Numbered from the stretch's first letter, positions 44,515-52,913 are shown. The stretch: 64,000 nucleotides of DNA from Komagataeibacter xylinus (GCF_009834365.1 NZ_CP041348.1:988501-1052500), one strand, 5' to 3'. Numbers and translations are program-made. The notes: a model not told the origin generated them from the sequence alone.

Positions 44515-45360
44515 CTAGTCCAGCGCGTCACGCAGGCGGCGCTCGTAATGGCGGTAATATTTGTCAGCCAGAAGCTCACTCTTGACGAGCACGGCCACAT
44601 CAATGGTGTTGAACTGCTCATCAATCACCGCGCCATCACCTACATAACCCCCAAGCCGCAGATAACCCTTGATCAGGGGCGGCAGGCGCGCAAGCGAGCG
44701 GCGATGGTCGAGGGTCTGCGGGTCGGTACGCAGCATTTCCACCCGGCGCTCCGGCACGGCGCTGATCCGCAGCGCAGGCGGGGCAAGATGGTTGTGGTAC
44801 AGATAGGTCAGTTCATCAGACAACGCATCGGGATTGGTGCCGGGCAGGCTTGCGCAGCCGAACAGCACGTCAATGCGGTGCAGGAAGATGTAGGAGGCAA
44901 TGCCACGCCACAGCAGCTGCATGGCCGCGCGACCGCGATAGTTCTGGTCCACGCATGACCGGCCCACCTCAAGCAGCCGACCGGGAAACTCGGTCAGGCG
45001 CGAGATGTCGTATTCGCCCGAGGTATAGAATTTGCCCAGCTTCTTTGCAGCATCCCCCTGCATGAGCCGGTAGGTGCCCACAACGCCCTTGGCACCCGAT
45101 GAGATGGCATGATCAATCACCAGAAGGTGATCGGCATATTCATCGAATTCGTCCACGTCGCGCTTGAGACGTGCCGTACGGGAATCGGGGCGAGCCCCCA
45201 TTTCCTCATAGAACACACGGTAACGCAGCGCCTGGGCGGCATCGCGCTCTTCATCCGTCGCGGCGATCCTGACGCCAAGATTGCCCCCCCGCAGCTCGGG
45301 AAAACCGTTGCGTTCAAGGTCCAGAGTGGAAAGGGACTGTATGGTTTTCTCGATACTCAA
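44515..45360 (-). CDS. olsB: Ornithine N-acyltransferase OlsB-like (hemolysin-type GNAT fold)
   Basis: 281 aa. LGVRIAATDEERDAAQALRY, the RVFYEEMGA segment (about residues 48-56), DEFDEYADHLLVID, GTYRLM, then LEVGRSCVDQNYRGRAAMQLLWRG (about 131-154) match OlsB and the related hemolysin-like acyltransferases. OlsB uses acyl-ACP to make lyso-ornithine lipid; ornithine lipids are common in acetic acid bacteria. No olsA partner is in the window. The start is TTG at 45360, overlapping the fur stop (TTGA), so translation depends on fur. Alternative: another acyl-ACP-dependent N-acyltransferase. Confidence 0.82.
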   Translation of the reverse strand: MSIEKTIQSLSTLDLERNGFPELRGGNLGVRIAATDEERDAAQALRYRVFYEEMGARPDSRTARLKRDVDEFDEYADHLLVIDHAISSGAKGVVGTYRLMQGDAAKKLGKFYTSGEYDISRLTEFPGRLLEVGRSCVDQNYRGRAAMQLLWRGIASYIFLHRIDVLFGCASLPGTNPDALSDELTYLYHNHLAPPALRISAVPERRVEMLRTDPQTLDHRRSLARLPPLIKGYLRLGGYVGDGAVIDEQFNTIDVAVLVKSELLADKYYRHYERRLRDALD

Positions 45361-45848
45361 GGCCGTGACCCGCCCTTCTGCTCCGTTTGCACCGTATGGT
45401 CCGTCTGTTCTTGTGCCACGTCGGGCAGCCTGCGCGCAAACAGTTCCAGCCGATGGGACACCAGCTCGAACCCCAGGGAAGCCGTGATCTGGCGCAGCAG
45501 TTCGGCATGGGCGGCATGGGTGAACTCAACGACCTGCCCGCTTTCCACGTCGATCAGGTGGTAGTGGTCGCCTTCCTCCGTGGCCTCGTAGCGCGCGCGG
45601 CCGCCGCCAAAGTCACGGCGTTCGAGAATGCCGTTTTCTTCCAGCAGGCGAACGGTGCGGTACACCGTGGCAACCGATATGCGCCCATCCAGCGCCGAGG
45701 CACGGCGGTAGAGTTCCTCCACATCCGGGTGGTCATGGGCCTCGGACAGCACGCGCGCAATGACACGGCGCTGGCCTGTCATTTTCAGGCCGCGCTCCAT
45801 GCACATGCGCTCGATGCGCGTCTGTAGTCCGTTACGATCTGTTGCCAT
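45357..45848 (-). CDS. fur: Fur-family metalloregulator (Fur/Mur)
   Basis: 163 aa. Winged-helix part with RRVIARVLSEAHDHPDVEELYRRAS and ISVATVYRTVRLLEENGIL (recognition helix, near residue 67). The metal region reads GDHYHLIDVESGQVVEF. It lacks the CxxC zinc knuckles of gammaproteobacterial Fur, as is usual in the alphaproteobacterial Fur/Mur branch. It senses Fe(II) or Mn(II) and may act on the palindrome before feoA. ATG 45848 chosen where homology starts. It overlaps olsB by 4 nt and lies 58 nt after mucR. Confidence 0.9.
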   Translation of the reverse strand: MATDRNGLQTRIERMCMERGLKMTGQRRVIARVLSEAHDHPDVEELYRRASALDGRISVATVYRTVRLLEENGILERRDFGGGRARYEATEEGDHYHLIDVESGQVVEFTHAAHAELLRQITASLGFELVSHRLELFARRLPDVAQEQTDHTVQTEQKGGSRP

Positions 45849-45906
45849 GCCTATGGACGTAGCCGATCGTGCCGATACCTGTCCATATGACCACCCGGCA
45901 TGGGGA

Positions 45907-46314
45907 TCAGTCCTCGCGTTGTTTCGTGCCAAGCCCGATCTTGCGGGCCAGGGTGGAGCGGTGGCTGGCGTAGCTCGGCGCCACCATGGGGTAGTCATGC
46001 GGCAGGCCCCAGCGCTCGCGGTATTCATCGGGCGTCATGTTATAGGCGGTCTTGAGATGACGCTTGAGCATCTTGAGCTTCTTCCCGTCCTCAAGGCAGA
46101 CGATGTAGTCAGGGAAGACGGATTTCTTGAGCGGCACCGCGGGCACCGGCTTCTCGGGCACGGGCTCGGCGCGCCCGAGGGAGGCAACAGCCTCATAGAC
46201 CTGGTGAATCAGATCGGGGAGGGCCTCCGCGTCGATTTCATTCCGCGAGACATATGCCGAAACGATTTCGGCAGCGAGTTCGCGCACTTCAACTTCTGCC
46301 GCTGCATCAGCCAT
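45907..46314 (-). CDS. mucR: MucR/Ros-family transcriptional regulator
   Basis: 135 aa. The C-terminal part YIVCLEDGKKLKMLKRHLKT (about 71-90), then MTPDEYRERWGLPHDYPMVAP, is the MucR zinc-finger and DNA-binding core with the usual C-D-H-H ligand pattern. The N-terminal EIVSAYVSRNEI helix promotes oligomers. MucR proteins are global, H-NS-like silencers of exopolysaccharide and surface genes in alphaproteobacteria. Divergent from the TusA-like gene, with a dyad in between, and upstream of fur. Confidence 0.92.
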   Translation of the reverse strand: MADAAAEVEVRELAAEIVSAYVSRNEIDAEALPDLIHQVYEAVASLGRAEPVPEKPVPAVPLKKSVFPDYIVCLEDGKKLKMLKRHLKTAYNMTPDEYRERWGLPHDYPMVAPSYASHRSTLARKIGLGTKQRED

Positions 46315-46332
46315 TAATCTGATCCTGTCACT

Positions 46333-46368
46333 CTGGAATAATGATGCATCCTATATAAATAATTCCAG
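46333..46368. promoter_or_regulatory. AT-rich dyad in the mucR / TusA-like divergent region
   Basis: CTGGAAT (46333-46339) and ATTCCAG (46362-46368) flank an AT-rich centre that contains TATATAAAT. MucR proteins bind AT-rich targets and control their own genes, so this is a candidate autoregulatory site. Confidence 0.4.
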
Positions 46369-46407
46369 AAGGATCGCAACCGGTCACAACAGAGGTCTCA
46401 TGGTAAT

Positions 46408-46656
46408 ATGTCTGATATAGAGATGGCGAAACTGGATATCACCCATGAAGTGTGCCCCATGACTTTCGTACACACGCGCCTGGCACTTGACAGACTTCCG
46501 GGCGGGGAAAGACTGCTTGTCCGCCTGCGCGGCGCAGGCCCGCTGGACAATGTTTCGCGCAGTCTGAAGCTGCTTGGTCATGTCGTGGAAGAAATACAGA
46601 CAGAAACAGATGGCATAACCCACCAGCTGACCGTGCTCAAATCTCCCGCTTCATGA
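46408..46656 (+). CDS. TusA-family sulfur-carrier-like protein
   Basis: 82 aa. LDITHEVCPMTFVHTRLALDRL (about residues 9-30) holds the conserved Cys-Pro at 16-17, which in TusA carries the persulfide. Then LPGGERLLVRLRGAGPLDNVSRSL and GHVVEEIQTE complete the two-layer fold. It may relay sulfur. ATG 46408 is preferred; ATG 46423 is possible. Its last 20 bases overlap the 3' end of rimI on the other strand. Confidence 0.8.
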   Translation: MSDIEMAKLDITHEVCPMTFVHTRLALDRLPGGERLLVRLRGAGPLDNVSRSLKLLGHVVEEIQTETDGITHQLTVLKSPAS

Positions 46657-47080
46657 CACAGGCATCCGTGCCATCGGGGTAGTATTTCCGCCGCCCCCCC
46701 ACCACCGCGAATCCTGCCGCGTGGTAAAGCCCCAGCGCGGCCACGTTATCGTCCGCCACCTCCAGGAACATATCCGCCGCCCCGGCCCGCGCGGCCTCAT
46801 TCAGGCAGCGTGCCAGCAGGTCGCGCCCGATGCCCTGCCCCTGCCAGGCGGGGTCCACGGCAAAGGTCAGGATCTCGGCTTCATCGAGCAGGGCGCGGGC
46901 CATGATGAAGCCCGCTACGGGAGGAATACCCTCACCCTGCGCAAACAGCACGAACACGCCTGGCATGGCGAGCAGGGCCGCCATGGCCTGCGCATCCCAC
47001 CGGTGCACGGGGGTGAAGGCCGTCGCGTGGATGCGGGCCAGCAGGGCGGCCTGTTCTGCGGGCACGGTATTATCCGTCAT
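46637..47080 (-). CDS. rimI: Ribosomal-protein-alanine acetyltransferase RimI
   Basis: 147 aa GNAT enzyme. The acetyl-CoA motif VDPAWQGQGIGRDLLARCL (about 72-90) and the C-terminal ALGLYHAAGFAVVGGRRKYY are typical of RimI. It acetylates the N-terminus of ribosomal protein S18 in E. coli. It overlaps tsaB by ATGA, the usual tsaB-rimI pairing. Confidence 0.9.
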   Translation of the reverse strand: MTDNTVPAEQAALLARIHATAFTPVHRWDAQAMAALLAMPGVFVLFAQGEGIPPVAGFIMARALLDEAEILTFAVDPAWQGQGIGRDLLARCLNEAARAGAADMFLEVADDNVAALGLYHAAGFAVVGGRRKYYPDGTDACVMKREI

Positions 47081-47787
47081 GGTGTAACGGGGGCTGGCCT
47101 CAGGCCTGCGGCGGGCAGCTTGGCTTCCGGCGCGTCGACATAAAGCGGCTGGGACGCGCGGGGCGGGAGATCGCCCCGCAGGCGCAGCAGGGCGGCGGCG
47201 GCAATGGCCTGGGGGTCGGGTGGCGCATCAGGCAGCAGGTGCATGCCGCCGCGCCCGCCAGCGGCCTCCGCTACCGCCTGCGCACCGTTGCCTGCCAGCA
47301 GCAGGGGGCCCTGCGGCAGGTCAAGCGCATCAAGCATGCAGGCACGAACCTGCCCCAGTGCTGACTGCGTGCCCAGTGTTTCAATAAATACGCGGCCCCG
47401 GCGGGCCATGGTGCAATGCAGGGCCGTGGCGCCTGATGGTGCCGCTGCCGCGCGCAGGGTCGGGGCCATGACCTCGCCCCCGGTCACACCCACAACCGTG
47501 CAGCCCGCACCCGCCGCCAGCCCGTGCGCAAAGGCCAGCGAGGCCCGCAACCCCGTAAACGATCCCGGTCCCACCACCACGCCCACCAGTTCAGGCATGG
47601 CATGGCCCCAGCCACAATGTGCAAACAGTTCGGTCGCCAGCAGCGGGAACTGCTCGGCAGCGCCGCGCCCGGTGGCGATACGGGTGGCGAGCACAGCAGG
47701 CACGCCCGCCGCATCAGCCGCCAGGCAGGCAATCAGGGCCTGTGCCTGCGCCCCGGTCGCAGCCCCATCCATGACCAGAATGCGCAT
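47077..47787 (-). CDS. tsaB: tRNA threonylcarbamoyladenosine biosynthesis protein TsaB
   Basis: 236 aa. It opens MRILVMDGA and has the diagnostic VGVVVGPGSFTGLRASLAFAHGLA (about 69-92). With TsaD and TsaE it makes t6A37 in tRNAs reading ANN codons. The C-terminal half is divergent, as usual for TsaB. It follows the RutE-like gene by 3 nt and overlaps rimI. Confidence 0.93.
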   Translation of the reverse strand: MRILVMDGAATGAQAQALIACLAADAAGVPAVLATRIATGRGAAEQFPLLATELFAHCGWGHAMPELVGVVVGPGSFTGLRASLAFAHGLAAGAGCTVVGVTGGEVMAPTLRAAAAPSGATALHCTMARRGRVFIETLGTQSALGQVRACMLDALDLPQGPLLLAGNGAQAVAEAAGGRGGMHLLPDAPPDPQAIAAAALLRLRGDLPPRASQPLYVDAPEAKLPAAGLRPAPVTP

Positions 47788-47790
47788 GGG

Positions 47791-48375
47791 TCAGACAATC
47801 ACGCAGGCATCATCAAAACTCAGGCGCGGCGCGCGCGGCGTGGGCGGCGGTCCGTCGCTGTAGCCAAGGCAGAGCAGGAAATTGGCCTGCCAGCCCTGAT
47901 CGGCCAGAAAGGCGTCTTCCACCATAGCGGCATCGAAGCCCGAAAGCGGCAGCGCCGACAGGCCGAGCGCGCGGGCGGCCATGATCATGTAGCCGCCTTG
48001 CAGCGTGCCGTTGCGCTGGGCGGTTTCCTCGGCCAGGCCCACATCGGCGGCGAACCACTGGCGCACATGGGCCTGCGGGTTCAGCGTGTCCATGCGATCA
48101 AAGAACAGCGGGTCATGCGCCACGATGACCGTGACCGGGGCGGTCATCATGCGCTGCACGTTCCCTGCCGAGAGGGCCGGGCGCAGGCGCTCGCGCGCAC
48201 CCTCCGTGGTCAGGAACACGAAACGGGCAGGGCAGCAGTTGCCCGATGTCGGCCCGAGGCGCACCAGATCATGGAGCTGGCGCAGCGTATCGGTGCCGAC
48301 GGGGCGGTCATTCCACGCCACCGGCGTGCGTGCGTTACGGAACAGAAGATCAAGCCCAGCGTCATCAAGCGCCAT
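47791..48375 (-). CDS. RutE/HadB-like nitroreductase-family reductase
   Basis: 194 aa. FRNARTPVAWNDRPV, then LVRLGPTSGNCCPARFVFL (FMN contacts), and the RQWFAADVGLAEETAQRNGTLQGGYMIMAARALGL segment place it in the RutE branch (putative malonic semialdehyde reductase). No other rut genes are in the window, so a role in pyrimidine breakdown is not supported by context. It uses FMN and NAD(P)H. Just upstream of tsaB on the same strand. Confidence 0.82.
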   Translation of the reverse strand: MALDDAGLDLLFRNARTPVAWNDRPVGTDTLRQLHDLVRLGPTSGNCCPARFVFLTTEGARERLRPALSAGNVQRMMTAPVTVIVAHDPLFFDRMDTLNPQAHVRQWFAADVGLAEETAQRNGTLQGGYMIMAARALGLSALPLSGFDAAMVEDAFLADQGWQANFLLCLGYSDGPPPTPRAPRLSFDDACVIV

Positions 48376-48410
48376 GAAACATTCCCAAGCTTACGCGCAA
48401 GACCTGCCGA

Positions 48411-48974
48411 TCAGGCCTCTACCTGCTCCACCGATACCACTTCCGGCACATAATGGCGCAGCATGTTCTCGACCCCGTGCTTGAGGGTGGCGCGTGAGGA
48501 CGGGCAGCCCGAGCATGCGCCCTGCATGGTCAGGCGCACCACGCCATCACGGTAGCCACGGAACACGATGTCACCACCATCGCCTGCCACGGCGGGGCGC
48601 ACGCGGGTATCGAGCAGTTCCTTGATCTGCTGCACGATTTCCTCATCCCCCGGTGCGATCAGGTCTTCGATCACCTGGGCATCACTTTCCACCACGGGCT
48701 GTTCGGTGGCGAGGTAGTCGGCCAGCACCGCGAGTACCTGCGGGCGCAGGGCTTCCCACTCGGTGGCATCGGCACGGGTAACGGCCACGAAATCATTGCC
48801 GAAGAAGACGCGGGCCACGCCATCAAGGTCGAACAGCAGTTCGGCCAGACGCGAGCGGCCCGCCACGGAATCCGGGCTGATGAAGTCAGCCGTCGCCCCG
48901 CTGGCCATGATCTCGCGCCCCGGCAGGAACTTCAGGGTGGCGGGATTGGGTGTGTCTTCCGTTTCGATGAACAT
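48411..48974 (-). CDS. NifU-domain Fe-S scaffold/carrier protein (NFU1-like)
   Basis: 187 aa. The N-terminal Nfu_N domain begins MFIETEDTPNPATLKFLPG. The C-terminal NifU domain (about 105-187) has VRPAVAGDGGDIVFRGY and the Cys pair in GACSGCPSS, which binds a [4Fe-4S] cluster between monomers. It delivers clusters to proteins such as lipoyl synthase and respiratory enzymes. ATG 48974 is placed at the start of the conserved domain; the open frame upstream has no homology. Confidence 0.93.
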   Translation of the reverse strand: MFIETEDTPNPATLKFLPGREIMASGATADFISPDSVAGRSRLAELLFDLDGVARVFFGNDFVAVTRADATEWEALRPQVLAVLADYLATEQPVVESDAQVIEDLIAPGDEEIVQQIKELLDTRVRPAVAGDGGDIVFRGYRDGVVRLTMQGACSGCPSSRATLKHGVENMLRHYVPEVVSVEQVEA

Positions 48975-49106
48975 TGCTCGGTCTTCCAGACATGACGGGA
49001 AAGGGGGGACAGGCAAAAGTACTTCCCGGGTCCTGTTATATGATCGACCCGACCGCAAATCCAACCCCACGCACACGCACGGCGTGCATTTATGCCCTGT
49101 GGCCTA

Positions 49107-50468
49107 TCACGGCATGCGCGGCAGGACAATTTCCGCACATAATCCGCCCTCCAGCCGGTTGAACAGCCTGAACCGCCCGCCGCCACGCGCCACCTCGCGG
49201 CTGACAATGGCCAGCCCCAGCCCCAGCCCGCCCGTGCTGCGCGAGCGCGAGCCCTCCACGCGGTAGAACGGTGTGGTAACCCGGTCGAGCTCGGCCTCGG
49301 GCAGGCCGGGACCATTATCCTCCACGCGAATGCACAGCGCATCTTCCATCAGCGTCAGGCTGACATGGGCGTTGCCGCCATAGTTCACGGCATTGTCAAT
49401 CAGGTTGCCCACCACGCGCTTCAGCGCCAGCGGCCGCACCATGGCCTGTGCCTGGTCGGGGCCATCATAGGTCACGTCGCGGCCCTGATCGGCCTCGTCA
49501 TCCACGCGCGTGGCCAGAATGGAAGCTACATTGACCGACCGCGCGGGCTCGGGGTCCTTCTCGCCCGAAAGGTAGGCCAGCACACCGGTGATCATGGCCT
49601 CCATCTCGGTCACGTCGGCCTCGATCTCCTTCTGCGCATTCGTATCCTCCAGAAAACCCGCGCGCAGGCGCAGGCGGGCAAGGGGGGTGCGCAGGTCGTG
49701 CGATACGGCAGCCAGCGCCTCGGTGCGGTCGGCGATCAGGCGGTTGATGCGCTCCTGCATGGCGTTGATGGCGCGGGCAAGGTAGCGCACCTCACGCGGG
49801 CCCTTGTCGGCCAGTGGCACCCACTGGCCTGAACCTACCGTATCAGCCACATCGGCCAGCGCGCGCAGCGGCATGCTGAGCGCGCGCACCAGCATGCCGG
49901 TCGCCCCGATGACCGCCCCTGCAAGGATGGCCGCCGAGACGAGGCCCCGGCGCATATGGTGCGGCTCAAGAATATCAGGAGCCAGAAAGCCCATGTAGCT
50001 GCCATCGGGCAGGCGCAGCGTACCGCGCACATCCGCCGTGCCCATGATGGTGCCCGACAGGTTGAGCGCATCACCCTGCAACACCGGCAGCGTACCCGCC
50101 AGCCGGTCATGCAGCTTGCGCAGCGAGGGCGGCTCGACCTTGAGCGTACCCTGCTGGCCCTGGTTGCGCCAGTCCACCGTAAGGTCACTGGTGGAGAGCA
50201 TGGCGGCGAGCACCATGCGCTGCGAGGTGGGGGTGGCCGCCAGCACGCGCGCATCAATCACCAGCCGCTCGCCCACCTGTTCAAGCTGGGCGTCGTCTAT
50301 GGTGTAGGTCTCGGCTTCCTCATAGAAAACGGAACTGCCCACGAACACGAGCGCCACCGCCACGAGCAGCACGAACATGACACGCCCGACCAGCCCACGC
50401 GGCCATAGCGTGATGCGCCGGGCAACCTGCGGTGCGCGCGCGCCCTGTGTGTTCCCCTGCCCCGCCAC
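49107..50468 (-). CDS. Sensor histidine kinase (EnvZ type)
   Basis: 453 aa. Two membrane helices (about 29-48 and 180-200) bound a periplasmic domain of about 130 residues. A HAMP segment follows (RALADVADTVGSGQW). The H-box is AAVSHDLRTPLARLRLRAGF (His near residue 258). N-box NLIDNAVNYGG, G1 DNGPGLP and G2 GLGLGLAI form the ATPase lid and site. It is 11 nt downstream of its response regulator. The stimulus is not evident. Confidence 0.92.
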   Translation of the reverse strand: MAGQGNTQGARAPQVARRITLWPRGLVGRVMFVLLVAVALVFVGSSVFYEEAETYTIDDAQLEQVGERLVIDARVLAATPTSQRMVLAAMLSTSDLTVDWRNQGQQGTLKVEPPSLRKLHDRLAGTLPVLQGDALNLSGTIMGTADVRGTLRLPDGSYMGFLAPDILEPHHMRRGLVSAAILAGAVIGATGMLVRALSMPLRALADVADTVGSGQWVPLADKGPREVRYLARAINAMQERINRLIADRTEALAAVSHDLRTPLARLRLRAGFLEDTNAQKEIEADVTEMEAMITGVLAYLSGEKDPEPARSVNVASILATRVDDEADQGRDVTYDGPDQAQAMVRPLALKRVVGNLIDNAVNYGGNAHVSLTLMEDALCIRVEDNGPGLPEAELDRVTTPFYRVEGSRSRSTGGLGLGLAIVSREVARGGGRFRLFNRLEGGLCAEIVLPRMP

Positions 50469-50479
50469 GGCGCGCGGGC

Positions 50480-51265
50480 TCAGACCCGTTCCACTTCAGC
50501 AGTGAAGATGTAGCCCATGCCGCGCACGGTGCGGATCAGGCCATCCGAATCCGGCCCCAGCTTGCGCCTCAGGCGGCTGACCAGCACATCCACGCTGCGG
50601 TCGGATACATCGCCCAGCCGCGTGCGCGACAGTTCCAGCAGCCGGTCACGCCCGATCACGCGCTGCGGGTTGTCAAGGAAGCTGGTGAGCAGGTCATGCT
50701 CCGCCCCCGAAATCTCGACCGCCATGCCCGAGGGGTCGGTCAGTTCGCGCCGCCGCAGGTCAAGCATCCAGCCACCGAAGCGCACGGTTTCCTTGCGCTG
50801 CCGCCCGGCACTTGGCGTGGTCACGCCCCCGCCACGCCTGCGCAGCACCGCGCGCACGCGGGCGAGCAGTTCCTTCTGGCCAAAGGGCTTGGGCACGTAG
50901 TCATCCGCACCGAGTTCGAGGCCCTGCACGCGGTCGAGTTCCTCGCCACGGGCGGAGACGATGATGACCGGCACCTCGGTCAGCGGGGCTTCGCCCGGCA
51001 CCGAGGGGTCCGCCTGCGCGCGCAGGCTGCGGCACAGGTCCAGCCCGTTGGTGCCCGGCAGCATCACGTCAAGGATGATGAGGTCGGCGGCCTGCGCCTT
51101 GAGCGCATCCCACATTTCAGGACCATCCTGCACGCCGCGCACACGGTAGCCATCGCCCTGCAGGGCGCGGACAATCAGGGTGCGCATGCCAGGATCATCT
51201 TCCACCACGAGGATGCGGGCAGGCAGATCGGCAGTGACGGGTATCTGTGTCATTCTCTTGGCCAT
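50480..51265 (-). CDS. OmpR-family response regulator
   Basis: 261 aa. Receiver domain: acidic pocket VVEDD (about 20-24), phosphoacceptor Asp in LIILDVMLPG (near 67), and Lys in VPKPFGQKE (near 119). The C-terminal winged helix shows ISGAEHDLLTSFLDNPQRVIGRDRLLEL and VDVLVSRLRRKLGPDSDGLIRTVRGMGYIF. It pairs with the kinase at 49107-50468. ATG 51265 has GGAA only 2 nt upstream; MTQ at 51253 is the alternative start. Confidence 0.93.
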   Translation of the reverse strand: MAKRMTQIPVTADLPARILVVEDDPGMRTLIVRALQGDGYRVRGVQDGPEMWDALKAQAADLIILDVMLPGTNGLDLCRSLRAQADPSVPGEAPLTEVPVIIVSARGEELDRVQGLELGADDYVPKPFGQKELLARVRAVLRRRGGGVTTPSAGRQRKETVRFGGWMLDLRRRELTDPSGMAVEISGAEHDLLTSFLDNPQRVIGRDRLLELSRTRLGDVSDRSVDVLVSRLRRKLGPDSDGLIRTVRGMGYIFTAEVERV

Positions 51266-51380
51266 GTTCCGGTTCAGGGGCAGGCATGATGCCCTTCATG
51301 CAACAGCGCCAAGCATAACCAACGCGCGGCATGGGGATAAGGCCATCGATCATATCATAAAATGTCTGCCCCACACGCAA

Positions 51381-51409
51381 ACGGGGCGCCGGATGATCCG
51401 GCGCCCCGT
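51381..51409. repeat. Strong GC-rich stem-loop between TPR gene and response regulator
   Basis: ACGGGGCGCCGGAT and ATCCGGCGCCCCGT form a 14-bp perfect dyad; outer TGTCTGCC (51363-51370) and GGCAGACA (51412-51419) add 8 more complementary bases. No T-run follows on either strand, so it is not a classic terminator. Confidence 0.6.
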
Positions 51410-51432
51410 CTGGCAGACAGCCTGCAAAAGAT

Positions 51433-51485
51433 CAGAAGTTTCCGTGTGCCGCCTTTTTTGAAAAAAACTTCACCAGAAACTTCTG
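51433..51485 (+). repeat. Palindromic interspersed element, copy 7 (internally deleted)
   Basis: CAGAAGTTTC (51433-51442) and GAAACTTCTG (51476-51485) are perfectly complementary outer arms. Between them only GTGCCGCCTTTTTTG, AAAAAAACTTCACCA remains: the distal half of the first hairpin and the proximal half of the second are gone. It lies just past the TPR gene stop and is the one copy between genes on the same strand. Confidence 0.78.
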
Positions 51486-51492
51486 TTTTTCA

Positions 51493-52749
51493 TCAATGCG
51501 CCGCAGGCGCCGCGTTCAGCTTGAGCACCCAGAACTGCGCGATGTCACGCGCGCCATTGGTGCCTTCCACGCTGTTGAACGTAGCGACGGCAGCATCCTT
51601 TTTGCCCGCTGCCGCCTGCGCCAGACCATAATGCAGGCGACCGATATTGATGTCGGACGGCCCCTTGGCCAGACCCTGCTGCATCAGCGCCAGGCCCTTG
51701 TCGGCCTGACCATTCAGCACGTAGTTGTAGCCTGCCGTGAGCATGGCATTGCCGGTTGCAGCCTGGCTTGCGGCCGTATCGAGGTTGGCCTTGGTGCTCT
51801 CGGCATTCTGGGCCACCATCGCCTTGAGCTTTTCGCTGCGCGGGGCTGAGGCATCATGCCCCACCACGCCGCTGGCATAGCCCTGGTTGATGATGTCGAG
51901 CGCAAGCTGGGGCAGGCCCGCCTGCATGGCCAGCTCGGTAATGTCCATATACTCGGCCGAGGTCTTGACCAGCCCGGCCTCAAGCCGCACGCGGTCGATA
52001 TCAAGCCGCAGGCCCGGCGCCATGTTGGGGTTGCTCAGAACGGAATGGACCACCTGCGCCCAGTAATCGGGCTTGGGGTAGTAGGTGGCCAGCAGCACGT
52101 AGGTCTTGGTCAGTGCCGCGTTGTCCTTCAGCTGCGCCTGGCAGGCGGCCAGAAGCTGGAGCTGGTTCTCGGTGGGCTTGCCACCCGCCTTGATGGCGGC
52201 ATCGATCTGGCCCTGCTGCACGCGCGCGGCATTGGCGAAATCATGCTGCAGGTAATAGGCCTGGATCAGGATGGTCAGCATCTGCGGGTTCTTGCCACCC
52301 GCCTTGATGTATTTCTCGCTCACCGCAACGGCGGTGGGGTAATCCTTGGCGGTGAAGGCCATGCTGCCTTCGGCCAGCGCCATCTGCTCCTTGGTGGCGG
52401 CCGGCGTGCGCGGGGATGCGATCAGCTTGTCATAGGCCGAGATGGCAGCCGGCACGTTGCCCGACTGGGCGGCCACGGCGGCGCGCATCTGGGCAATGGT
52501 GTAGGATTCGTAATCGGACTTGCCGCTTACGGCATCCGCTTCATCCACATCGGCCATGGCCTGCGGATATTTCTTGGCGGCAAGGTCGGTCTGGGCCTTC
52601 TGCAGCGCCGTGCCCACCTTCTGGCCAAGCTGGTCAGCCGCATGCGCCCCGTGCACGGGCAGGACGCCCGCCACCGGCAGCGCCATCATGACCCCGGCCA
52701 GCAGGCGGCCACGCAGCCGGAACAGCGATTTGGATGTGATGTTTTTCAA
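51493..52749 (-). CDS. Exported tetratricopeptide-repeat protein
   Basis: 418 aa with a signal peptide (residues 1-38, LLAGVMMALPVAGVLPVHGAHA). The rest is helical, with TPR-like units such as AQTDLAAKKYPQAMADVDEAD, FTAKDYPTAVAVSEKYIKAG and AQAAAGKKDAAVATFNS. The protein is conserved in Acetobacteraceae as far as I recall, but has no assigned function. It follows exbB on the same strand after 164 nt with a 20-bp palindrome in the gap. A cell-envelope role is inferred. Confidence 0.75.
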   Translation of the reverse strand: MKNITSKSLFRLRGRLLAGVMMALPVAGVLPVHGAHAADQLGQKVGTALQKAQTDLAAKKYPQAMADVDEADAVSGKSDYESYTIAQMRAAVAAQSGNVPAAISAYDKLIASPRTPAATKEQMALAEGSMAFTAKDYPTAVAVSEKYIKAGGKNPQMLTILIQAYYLQHDFANAARVQQGQIDAAIKAGGKPTENQLQLLAACQAQLKDNAALTKTYVLLATYYPKPDYWAQVVHSVLSNPNMAPGLRLDIDRVRLEAGLVKTSAEYMDITELAMQAGLPQLALDIINQGYASGVVGHDASAPRSEKLKAMVAQNAESTKANLDTAASQAATGNAMLTAGYNYVLNGQADKGLALMQQGLAKGPSDINIGRLHYGLAQAAAGKKDAAVATFNSVEGTNGARDIAQFWVLKLNAAPAAH

Positions 52750-52852
52750 CTGTGATGTCCTTCCATGAACGGGTCATGGCCCGAATGATCGGCCAGGGCA
52801 TCACGATGGACCCGTGCGGCCCATCATTCAATCCGCCCCCGACCGCAGGCAG

Positions 52853-52872
52853 GGTAGCTCCATGGAGCTACC
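52853..52872. promoter_or_regulatory. Perfect 20-bp palindrome between exbB and the TPR gene
   Basis: GGTAGCTC-CATG-GAGCTACC, self-complementary over all 20 bases. No T-run follows. It could be a transcription stop or attenuator behind exbB or an operator for the TPR gene. Confidence 0.5.
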
Positions 52873-52913
52873 GCGCCGTGACGTTGAAATCCGGTTACGT
52901 GCGGATGGCAGGC

